DNA of 5,242 bases, from assembly GCA_015661935.1 (NCBI GenBank), contig DQVD01000182.1:1-5242 (forward strand), given 5' to 3'. Shown here piece after piece: positions 1 through 5,120 of the stretch. The stretch comes from Desulfocapsa sulfexigens. Its GTDB lineage: Bacteria > Desulfobacterota > Desulfobulbia > Desulfobulbales > Desulfocapsaceae. Numbering within the stretch: position 1 is the first letter of the stretch; every line of letters starts with the position of its first letter. The notes under the pieces were generated by a model. It searched no databases. It was not told the origin of the DNA and saw only the letters and a list, made by a program, of their open reading frames with translations. The translations under genes and the position numbers were made by a program.

Positions 1-82
1 AGAGCCGCAGATAAGAGATAGTTCGCGAGAACGTATCAATTAATTCATTGATATCACGATATTTCTCGTCTATATTTTTCAT
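1..82 (-). CDS. moaA: GTP 3',8-cyclase MoaA, N-terminal fragment (cut by window edge)
   Basis: The minus strand is open from an ATG at 82-80 to the window edge, giving 27 codons plus one base. The peptide carries LIDTFSRTISYLRL. This matches the region just before the radical-SAM cysteine motif in MoaA, where family members read roughly L-D-x-F-x-R-x-x-x-Y-L-R-L-S-x-T-D-x-C-N. The cysteine cluster itself would lie beyond the edge. MoaA is a cytosolic radical-SAM [4Fe-4S] enzyme that converts GTP to 3',8-cyclo-7,8-dihydro-GTP, the first step of molybdenum cofactor synthesis. An in-frame TGA lies four codons upstream of the ATG and no other start codon lies between, so this start is well fixed. 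No clear Shine-Dalgarno is seen. It is transcribed divergently from tsaD. The identification rests on a short N-terminal match only. Confidence 0.75.
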   Translation of the reverse strand, partial: MKNIDEKYRDINELIDTFSRTISYLRL

Positions 83-121
83 AAGTCTATGGTATCAATT
101 TTTCCGTAGTGGCCTGCATCA

Positions 122-150
122 TTGACTTTGATGACAAGGACTAATATATT
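122..150 (+). promoter_or_regulatory. Putative sigma-70-type promoter for the tsaD operon
   Basis: TTGACT (122-127) and TATATT (145-150) are separated by exactly 17 bases. Each hexamer differs from the sigma-70 consensus at one position. Transcription would begin near 157, leaving a leader of about 84 nt before the preferred tsaD start at 241. The -10 hexamer lies inside a perfect 12-bp palindrome, CTAATATATTAG (141-152), which could serve as an operator or may only reflect AT-rich sequence. The sequence match is good; activity is inferred. Confidence 0.55.
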
Positions 151-166
151 AGCACCTCTTACCCTG

Positions 167-195
167 ATTATATGTTTTTCGCCAGCAGTTATTTC
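167..195 (-). promoter_or_regulatory. Possible divergent promoter for moaA
   Basis: On the minus strand a perfect TATAAT (172-167) lies 17 bases downstream of GAAATA (195-190), a poor -35 hexamer. If used, the moaA transcript would start near 160 with a leader of about 75 nt, and would overlap the tsaD promoter region. Only the -10 element is convincing, and such a hexamer arises easily by chance in AT-rich DNA. Confidence 0.2.
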
Positions 196-205
196 TTCTG
201 CCGGC
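181..205 (+). other. Possible hairpin in the tsaD leader
   Basis: GCCAGCAG (181-188) can pair with CTGCCGGC (198-205) over 8 positions with one A-C mismatch and a 9-nt loop. It would fall inside the predicted tsaD 5' leader, about 35 nt before the start at 241. A role in controlling translation is speculation. The segment can also be read as an N-terminal extension of TsaD, but that extension does not look like the family. Confidence 0.25.
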
Positions 206-240
206 ACGGACAACAACAAAATGACAACTGGTTTAAACAG

Positions 241-1242
241 ATGCTAACCCTGGGAATTGAAAGCTCCTGCGATGATACTGCTGCTGCGGTATTACAAAAT
301 GACAGTACCCTTCTCTCTTCTGTGCTTACCAGTCAGGATCAGATCCATACCCGCTTTGGCGGCGTGGTTCCGGAACTTGCATCACGTTGTCACCTCGAAT
401 CCATTGTTCCTGTTGTAAAGGAAGCATTAAAACGTGCAAGCGCAACTTTAACTGACCTTGATCTCATCGCCGTAACCCAGGGGCCTGGACTTATGGGATC
501 ACTTCTGGTCGGATTTTCTTACGCCAAGGCATTATCCTATGTAAGCAAAATCCCTTATGTGGGAGTGGATCATATGGCAGGTCATATTCTTTCTGTTTTT
601 CTGGAAGAGGACAAACCCGACTTTCCTTTTATTGCACTCGTGGTTTCCGGAGGTACAAGTTCCATTTACCGGGCGGATAGCTTCACCAAATTCACCCTTC
701 TTGGCAGAACACGCGACGATGCGGCAGGAGAAGCATTTGATAAGGTAGCAAAACTCCTTGGTTTCCCCTATCCCGGAGGCCCTGTAATTTCGCGTGAGGC
801 ACAATCCGGTGACAGCAAAGCCATTCAATTCCCTCGTTCCTGGCTCGAAAAAAACTCACTTGACTTTAGTTTTTCAGGACTCAAAACATCAGTACTCAAT
901 CATTGCAACAGGGAAAAGCAGAAAAACAATCCTCTTCAGTTAGCTGATATCTGCGCATCGTTTCAGGAAGCTGCAGTTGAGGTGCTTGTGGAAAAAACGA
1001 TTCTTGCAGCTTCACAGCAAAACATTCAAAGAATAGTTCTGGGAGGAGGGGTTTCATCCAACCCACGCCTCAGACAACTAATGGAAAAACGTTGTAATAA
1101 AGAGCAGAAAGAACTCTATATTCCACGCCCTGCCTTTTGCACAGACAACGGTGCCATGATCGCACTTGCAGGTGTTCATTCCCATCGCGAGAACTCCGGT
1201 TTTTCCTACGACCAGGATGTTTACAGTCGTTCTGCTCTATAA
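241..1242 (+). CDS. tsaD: tRNA N6-adenosine threonylcarbamoyltransferase TsaD
   Basis: TsaD is the catalytic subunit that, with TsaB and TsaE, transfers threonylcarbamoyl from TsaC-made threonylcarbamoyl-AMP to A37 of ANN-decoding tRNAs (t6A). It acts in the cytosol. The 333-residue product has the ASKHA-fold landmarks: ESSCDDT (7-13), the metal-binding H-M-A-G-H (H111 and H115), VVSGGTS (134-140), the DDAAGEAFDKVAKLLG block (159-174), GGGVSSN (268-274), and C-T-D-N-G with D302 as the third metal ligand. An in-frame ATG at 172 would add 23 residues that do not resemble the family. Counting from the ATG at 241 gives the expected 'MLTLGIESS' start and the normal length, although neither start has a strong Shine-Dalgarno. 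It is the first gene of a plus-strand operon, ends 8 bp before the first DUF2062 gene, and is probably driven by the promoter at 122-150. Confidence 0.97.
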   Translation: MLTLGIESSCDDTAAAVLQNDSTLLSSVLTSQDQIHTRFGGVVPELASRCHLESIVPVVKEALKRASATLTDLDLIAVTQGPGLMGSLLVGFSYAKALSYVSKIPYVGVDHMAGHILSVFLEEDKPDFPFIALVVSGGTSSIYRADSFTKFTLLGRTRDDAAGEAFDKVAKLLGFPYPGGPVISREAQSGDSKAIQFPRSWLEKNSLDFSFSGLKTSVLNHCNREKQKNNPLQLADICASFQEAAVEVLVEKTILAASQQNIQRIVLGGGVSSNPRLRQLMEKRCNKEQKELYIPRPAFCTDNGAMIALAGVHSHRENSGFSYDQDVYSRSAL

Positions 1243-1250
1243 AATAAGAT

Positions 1251-1748
1251 ATGAACCCAAAACGAACAGCCAAATATTATTACATCAAATTTACCAGGCT
1301 GCAGGGAGACCCACAATCCCTTGCCTTTGGCACAGCCATAGGCACATTTTTGGGCGTCATCCCCATTACTCCTTTTCATACCATTGCCGTTGTTAGTGCC
1401 ACCTTTATTACCCGTACTTCCACCATCGCCGGATTTCTTGCAACTCTTATTGTTTGCAATCCACTGACCTATATCCCACAATATTATTTTTCAATACTAA
1501 TCGGCAATATATTAACTCCCTACAATTTTACATGGGAACGAATGAAAGCAGTACTTAATATCCTGCTAGCAAAACCCGGATTTATGGAATCAATGAAGAT
1601 TCTTGGAGGAATTGGATATGAAGCTGTAATTGTTTTACTTGTTGGAGGATCAGTTCTAGCAATCCCCTTCACCATTGCCAGTTATGGTTTATCCCTGCGC
1701 CTATTTATTAAAATTAAAGAACAAAGAAGAAAAAAACATATTTTATGA
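1251..1748 (+). CDS. DUF2062 membrane protein, paralogue 1
   Basis: This 165-residue protein belongs to the DUF2062 family of small membrane proteins of unknown function. The family pattern is clear: G-D-P near 19-21, the glycine-rich A-F-G-T-A-I-G-T-F-L-G-V-I-P stretch (25-38), FHT (42-44), then N-P-L-T-Y-I-P-x-Y-Y (70-79) and G-N-x-L-T-P (85-90). Hydrophobic segments around 24-52, 58-88 and 121-150 suggest several membrane passes. The C-terminus is basic (KIKEQRRKKHIL) and probably cytoplasmic. The start lies 8 bp after the tsaD stop, so the two are likely cotranscribed and perhaps translationally coupled; the ribosome binding site is weak. Over 165 gap-free positions it is about 47% identical by hand count (78/165) to the second DUF2062 protein, so the pair is a tandem duplication. 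No specific function can be assigned. Confidence 0.9.
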   Translation: MNPKRTAKYYYIKFTRLQGDPQSLAFGTAIGTFLGVIPITPFHTIAVVSATFITRTSTIAGFLATLIVCNPLTYIPQYYFSILIGNILTPYNFTWERMKAVLNILLAKPGFMESMKILGGIGYEAVIVLLVGGSVLAIPFTIASYGLSLRLFIKIKEQRRKKHIL

Positions 1749-1804
1749 GATTATTACGGCTGCAAAGACCACCACAATGCATTGCCTTTTATGAACCGAC
1801 TTGA
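1745..1804 (+). pseudogene. Relic of a further DUF2062 copy (N-terminal fragment) between the paralogues
   Basis: This stretch matches the start of DUF2062 paralogue 1. ATTATTAC (1750-1757), GGCTGCA (1758-1764), CCACAAT (1772-1778) and TTGCCTTT (1782-1789) recur at 1276-1283, 1297-1303, 1311-1317 and 1321-1328. The last three blocks have identical spacing. Between the first two blocks, 13 bases present in the paralogue are missing here. The reading frame is kept: ATG at 1745, overlapping the upstream TGA as ATGA, opens a 19-codon ORF ending in TGA (1802-1804). Its RLQRPPQCIAF aligns with RLQGDPQSLAF (residues 16-26 of paralogue 1), 7 of 11 identical. I read it as the debris of a third tandem copy or a partial duplication. 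A short coupled leader peptide is less likely but not excluded. Confidence 0.6.
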
Positions 1805-1835
1805 ATCACACATTGCATATTAACAAGCAGATTGA

Positions 1836-2372
1836 ATGAATTTTACACGGCTGAAACAATACTACTATCTCAAGTTCCTGAGAATTAAAGGCGAGCCACG
1901 CGACATTGCTCTGGGAGCCTGTATTGGTGCAATGATAGGCACCATGCCGGTAATGCCTTTCCATACCATTGGTATCATCGCCACATGTTTCCTTACACGA
2001 ACATCAGCCATGGCAGGGCTTTTCTCCAGCCTCGTAATCAGCAACCCCTTCACCTATATTCCGATTTATTACATCAGTATGGTGATCGGAAATTTTATTA
2101 CACCCTACGAAGTCAGCTGGACAAAAATCCATCGCATCCTTGATGTTATTATTTCAGGCCATGGTTTTAAAGAATCTGTTCAAATTCTTTCCAGTCAGGG
2201 TTCTGAGCTTATCATCGTTATGATGAGCGGGGGGCTGGTGCTTGCCATCCCCACTGCGGTTGTCTGGTATGTTTTCACTCTGCGACTTTTTCTTAAAATT
2301 CGAGAAAAACGTCGGCAGAAACATATTCTTCGTGAAAAAAAGAAAAAATTGAAAAAGAAGAAAAAACTATGA
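1836..2372 (+). CDS. DUF2062 membrane protein, paralogue 2, with lysine-rich tail
   Basis: This 178-residue DUF2062 protein is colinear with paralogue 1 and keeps the same landmarks: G-E-P (19-21), A-L-G-A-C-I-G-A-M-I-G-T-M-P (25-38), FHT (42-44), N-P-F-T-Y-I-P-x-Y-Y (70-79) and G-N-F-I-T-P (85-90). It has hydrophobic segments at similar places (about 24-52, 58-88, 124-150). Its function is unknown; inner-membrane location is inferred. It differs by a 13-residue C-terminal extension, REKKKKLKKKKKL (166-178), encoded by an A-rich run (2333-2368). Its TGA overlaps the rsmA ATG by 4 bp (ATGA, 2369-2372), which implies translational coupling. The start at 1836 gives an N-terminus (MN-x-x-R) aligned with paralogue 1; the Shine-Dalgarno is weak. 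The gap before it holds the DUF2062 relic. Confidence 0.9.
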   Translation: MNFTRLKQYYYLKFLRIKGEPRDIALGACIGAMIGTMPVMPFHTIGIIATCFLTRTSAMAGLFSSLVISNPFTYIPIYYISMVIGNFITPYEVSWTKIHRILDVIISGHGFKESVQILSSQGSELIIVMMSGGLVLAIPTAVVWYVFTLRLFLKIREKRRQKHILREKKKKLKKKKKL

Positions 2373-3265
2373 CCCGCTACGGTGCAACTCGACAATCCCT
2401 GCAGGATGAAAACCTTGCTCCCAAAAAACAGCTTGGCCAGAATTTCCTGATTCATAAGGCAACTGCTGCTGCCGTTGCCGGCTGCGGGAAAATACATTCT
2501 GATGATATTATTATTGAAGTTGGCGTAGGTCTTGGCGCACTCACCCAGCCCATCGCAGAACAGGCAGAACATGTTTTTGGGCTTGAAGTGGATGGTGGAA
2601 TTGTTCGATTCCATAAAAAGAAAAATGATCTTCCTGAAAATGTAACACTCTTGCACCAGGATATTTTAAAGGCAGACTTTGAGGAGTTGTATCGGCTCAG
2701 TAAGGGGCCTTTAAAGATCATGGCAAACCTCCCCTACTCCATATCCAATCCTTTTTTATTTAAACTCATTGAACATCAGGAAAAAATTGCCTGGGCCACA
2801 ATCATGCTGCAAAAAGAAGTGGCTGATCGTTTAACGGCTGCCCCTTCTACAAAACAGTACGGAATCCCAACGGTACTTTTAAAAAGCTGTGCCACGGTAA
2901 AATCACTGCTTACCCTAAATCCTGCTGAATTTCATCCCCGGCCCAAGATTGATTCTGTAGTTGTTCGTATTGAGTTTTGTGATCCGGAAAAAGTTGCAGG
3001 GAGAGTATATGACAAATTCCTTTTTCAGAAAATTGTACGAGCGGCCTTCAGCCAGCGTCGGAAAACCCTTTTAAACACTCTTACTGCTGGAGGATTTTTC
3101 AGAACTCTTAGTGACGGTGATAAGAAACTTGCAAAACAACTTACCAAAGATGCCATTATTGAGGCAGATATTGCACCAGGTGCACGAGCTGAAGTTTTAG
3201 AGCTTGGGCAGTTTATTGATCTGACACTGGCTTTTTCCTTGAAACTCTCAAATACCCCATCGTAA
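2369..3265 (+). CDS. rsmA: 16S rRNA dimethyladenosine transferase RsmA (KsgA)
   Basis: RsmA uses S-adenosylmethionine to dimethylate the two adjacent adenines in the 3'-terminal helix 45 loop of 16S rRNA (A1518/A1519 in E. coli) during late 30S assembly. The 298-residue product shows KKQLGQNFL (19-27), the SAM-binding E-V-G-V-G-L-G-A-L-T (50-59), L-E-V-D (72-75), Q-D (97-98), the catalytic N-L-P-Y (120-123), E-F-H-P-R-P-K-I-D-S (187-196), A-F-S-Q-R-R-K-T-L (226-234), and an R-A-E-x-L-E-L-x-x-F near the end. Motif I reads G-V-G-x-G where most relatives have G-P-G-x-G; otherwise the protein looks complete and active. The ATG overlaps the stop of DUF2062 paralogue 2, and the A/G-rich run just upstream may act as its ribosome binding region. 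Pairing with tsaD in one operon groups two RNA-modification enzymes. No intrinsic terminator with a U-tract follows. Confidence 0.96.
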   Translation: MTRYGATRQSLQDENLAPKKQLGQNFLIHKATAAAVAGCGKIHSDDIIIEVGVGLGALTQPIAEQAEHVFGLEVDGGIVRFHKKKNDLPENVTLLHQDILKADFEELYRLSKGPLKIMANLPYSISNPFLFKLIEHQEKIAWATIMLQKEVADRLTAAPSTKQYGIPTVLLKSCATVKSLLTLNPAEFHPRPKIDSVVVRIEFCDPEKVAGRVYDKFLFQKIVRAAFSQRRKTLLNTLTAGGFFRTLSDGDKKLAKQLTKDAIIEADIAPGARAEVLELGQFIDLTLAFSLKLSNTPS

Positions 3266-3316
3266 GGGTTCGGAAAGAAATAACCTGGAAATTTTCGGTC
3301 GTAAATGTGCTGCAGG

Positions 3317-3393
3317 TTCAGTCGTTTGTATGTCTCTGTAACCGCAGCATAGCTCGGCTACGTTAGGATTACAGAGACTTGCAAACGACTGAG
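3317..3393. repeat. Large imperfect palindrome downstream of rsmA
   Basis: Left arm 3317-3341 and right arm 3369-3393 pair over 25 positions with one T-T mismatch; two pairs are G-T wobbles if read as RNA. The core arms begin CAGTCGTTTG and end CAAACGACTG. The 27-nt interior contains a further small stem, TAGC (3350-3353) with GCTA (3357-3360) around TCG. No T-run follows the right arm, so it is not a classical intrinsic terminator. Its length and near-perfect symmetry fit an extragenic palindromic repeat, a MITE-like element or a structured RNA. It could still stabilise the 3' end of the operon mRNA. It occupies most of the 214-bp gap between rsmA and the dehydrogenase. Confidence 0.7.
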
Positions 3394-3404
3394 AGGTAAG
3401 CGGG

Positions 3405-3425
3405 GTACGAGACTCCGTGTGGTAC
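3405..3425. repeat. Second, smaller hairpin next to the large palindrome
   Basis: GTACGAGAC (3405-3413) faces GTGTGGTAC (3417-3425) around a 3-nt TCC loop. Seven of nine positions pair, with two G-G mismatches. It starts 11 bases after the large palindrome ends. The two mismatches look like decay of an originally perfect hairpin, so the two structures may be parts of one element. In-frame GTG codons in this area can extend the dehydrogenase frame, but the hairpin position argues against coding use. Confidence 0.4.
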
Positions 3426-3466
3426 AGTTACGAATTGAAAAATCCAGGTTATTTCTTTCCTAAGCC

Positions 3467-3471
3467 TAAGG
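3467..3471 (+). promoter_or_regulatory. Ribosome binding site fixing the dehydrogenase start
   Basis: TAAGG (3467-3471) lies 8 bases upstream of the ATG at 3480. This supports that start over the in-frame GTG at 3417, which has no such site and would add 21 residues not seen in the family. Confidence 0.65.
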
Positions 3472-3479
3472 TTCACTCC

Positions 3480-4643
3480 ATGCAAAATTTCGTATTTCAC
3501 AATCCGACCAAAATCCTATTTGGAAAAAACAGTGTTCCGTCTATTGGTGCAGAGACCGTACTCTTTGGAAAAAGAGTACTTCTGGTGTACGGCACAGGAT
3601 CCATCAAAAAACATGGTCTTTATGATCAGGTTGTACAATCACTTCTGGCTGCCGATGCTACTATCACAGAACATGGTGGAGTACAATCCAACCCTCTCCT
3701 CTCCCATGTTCACGAGGGGATAACACTTGCCAAAGAAAACAACTGTGAAGTTGTCTGTGCAGTTGGTGGAGGTTCTGTAATTGATGAAGCAAAAGCCATT
3801 TGTGCGGGGACTCCTGTTCAGCATGATGTCTGGAAATTTTTTACCGGCAAAAAAAGTATCAAAAAAACCCTGCCGCTCACCACAGTACTCACCCTTGCAG
3901 CAGCCGGATCTGAAATGAATTCGGGGATGGTTATCACAAACGATGCAACATCACAAAAATTTGGCTTTGGTAACAAACAACTCTTTCCAAAAACATCTAT
4001 CCTGGATCCCAGTGTCACCTGCTCGGTACCGGCAGATTACACAGCATATGGTGCAATTGATGCAGTCTCGCATGTATTGGAATGTTATTTTACCACAACA
4101 GATCCTTACACTCCGGTTCAAGACAGACTTATGGAAGGGCTTGTAATTAACGCCATGGAAAGCTGTAACAGGGTTTTAGCCAAACCTGACGATTACCACG
4201 CAAGAGCAGATCTCATGTGGACTACCACTCTTGCATTAAATGGTCTCACAAGTTCGGGTCTTGGGAAGGTTGGATTTCCCATGCATATGATCGAACATAG
4301 CCTTTCAGCATTTTATAATGTTCCCCATGGTGCAGGGCTTTCTGCTGTAATTCCCGGTTGGATGCGATTTAATGCAAGGCTTCAACCTGAACGATTTGCC
4401 CAATTTGCAGAACGGGTTTTTAATATACATACAGGAAATGTAGAAGAGAAAGCAAAACAAGGAATAGACGCTCTTACCGGTTGGTTCAGTGAGGTCAAGT
4501 CACCTACTAGTATCACAGCATTGGATATTCCGGGTACAGATATTCCAAGGATTGCCGCAAACGCAATGACTCTTGCCAAAGTATGGCGGATGCGGGAGTA
4601 TACAGAAGAAAAAATTGAAGCAATCCTGAATGATTGTGTATAA
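3480..4643 (+). CDS. Iron-containing alcohol dehydrogenase, YqhD/BDH type
   Basis: A cytosolic group III alcohol dehydrogenase that interconverts aldehydes and alcohols with NAD(P)H. The 387-residue length equals E. coli YqhD as I recall it. Visible features are the N-terminal FxFHNPTKILFGK (4-16), Y-G-T-G-S-I-K-K (37-44) as in YqhD-like enzymes, the nucleotide-binding G-G-G-S-x-x-D-x-A-K (96-105), and the metal ligands D194 and H198 in D-A-V-S-H, H269, and H283 in P-H-G. H273 lies between the last two. All expected ligands are present, so it should be active. Likely substrates are short-chain aldehydes, ketones or butanol-type alcohols, and coenzyme preference cannot be read safely. It stands alone: 214 bp with hairpins separate it from rsmA, so it probably has its own promoter, although I found no convincing one. 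Gene debris of opposite polarity lies downstream. A specific symbol such as yqhD is not justified. Confidence 0.95.
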   Translation: MQNFVFHNPTKILFGKNSVPSIGAETVLFGKRVLLVYGTGSIKKHGLYDQVVQSLLAADATITEHGGVQSNPLLSHVHEGITLAKENNCEVVCAVGGGSVIDEAKAICAGTPVQHDVWKFFTGKKSIKKTLPLTTVLTLAAAGSEMNSGMVITNDATSQKFGFGNKQLFPKTSILDPSVTCSVPADYTAYGAIDAVSHVLECYFTTTDPYTPVQDRLMEGLVINAMESCNRVLAKPDDYHARADLMWTTTLALNGLTSSGLGKVGFPMHMIEHSLSAFYNVPHGAGLSAVIPGWMRFNARLQPERFAQFAERVFNIHTGNVEEKAKQGIDALTGWFSEVKSPTSITALDIPGTDIPRIAANAMTLAKVWRMREYTEEKIEAILNDCV

Positions 4644-4678
4644 AAATAGTAGTTATTGAGGTAATATTCGAGTTGCAA

Positions 4679-5022
4679 CGCATATTCCCATTCAGCTTCC
4701 GTGGGCACACTTCGTGAAGTTTCCCATCACCATCCCGGCCTTTCTCCGATAATGAACTGCCCATCTGATAACAATCTCCTTTCACATACACAAACTCCAT
4801 ACCTGTGATCGGTTCTCTCCAGCTGTCGCCCTGCAACGGCCCTGACGATACACTTATTTTTCCCAGATGAACAGGAACTGTAACATCTTCACCTGCAGCC
4901 GGTTCAACAATACGGGTTTTTGTTACATAGCCTGTCTGTGACACTTCCACCTTATAGCTTCCTGCATCCAGCTCCATACCCGCTTGATAGCGGGGAACTA
5001 TATTCAAAATCCGAATCGTAAT
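4679..5022 (-). pseudogene. Decayed PEGA-like / FGE-sulfatase (SUMF1) domain gene fragment
   Basis: Read on the minus strand, 5022 to about 4706 encodes a PEGA-like repeat (IRILNIVPRYQAGMELDAG, then S-Y-K-V-E-V-S-x-T-G-Y) followed by the opening of a formylglycine-generating-enzyme-type domain, G-M-E-F-V-Y-V-K-G-x-C-Y-Q-M-G-S, ending at LHEVC. The next recognisable residues, PTEAEWEYA (4705-4679), are the well-known SUMF1 motif (normally R-L-P-T-E-A-E-W-E-Y-A), but in another frame. So roughly 60-70 residues of the domain are missing and the frame changes at the junction near 4705-4710. Everything after EYA is lost; the frames then run antisense into the dehydrogenase. Upstream of 5022 the frame meets TAG at 5064-5062 with no plausible start. 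In intact relatives such proteins often act as sensor- or toxin-like effectors or peptide-modifying enzymes; this copy cannot make a working domain. Confidence 0.75.
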
Positions 5023-5039
5023 ACCATTTTGGAAGTGCA

Positions 5040-5085
5040 GATTCCACTTAAGGGAGTGGTGCTAAAATTGGGGTTAAGCGCAATC
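5040..5085. repeat. Small imperfect inverted repeat at the edge of the PEGA/FGE relic
   Basis: GATTCCACTTAA (5040-5051) and TTAAGCGCAATC (5074-5085) are complementary at 10 of 12 positions around a 22-bp centre. Inside the left half a second option exists, CCACT (5044-5048) with AGTGG (5055-5059). It starts about 18 bp beyond where PEGA homology stops, so it may mark the end of an inserted or deleted element. It could equally be a chance structure. Confidence 0.35.
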
Positions 5086-5120
5086 AAAAAATAAATTTGC
5101 CCCCCCTTTTCAAAGTGTCT

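Noticed and set aside
172..240. N-terminal extension of TsaD from the ATG at 172
   Set aside because: The 23 added residues do not resemble TsaD; the family start M-x-x-L-G-I-E-S-S falls at 241 and gives a normal length. No Shine-Dalgarno supports 172.
2195..2721. Minus-strand open frames opposite DUF2062 paralogue 2 and rsmA
   Set aside because: They are antisense shadows of well-supported genes, with runs such as poly-Phe coming from the A-rich tract.
3317..3393. Rho-independent terminator for rsmA
   Set aside because: The stem is far longer than usual and is followed by GAGAGGTAAG rather than a T-run.
3417..3479. N-terminal extension of the alcohol dehydrogenase from the GTG at 3417
   Set aside because: The first codon lies in a hairpin, there is no ribosome site, and the ATG at 3480 has TAAGG at good spacing and gives the family length.
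4382..4708. A 108-residue minus-strand gene starting at PTEAEWEYA
   Set aside because: Only its first ten or so residues match a domain; the rest is antisense to the 3' end of the dehydrogenase.
4513..5007. An intact 164-residue minus-strand gene
   Set aside because: Only the first part matches known domains (PEGA-like, FGE start). After LHEVC it reads the SUMF1 motif out of frame and then runs antisense into the dehydrogenase, so it is a relic.
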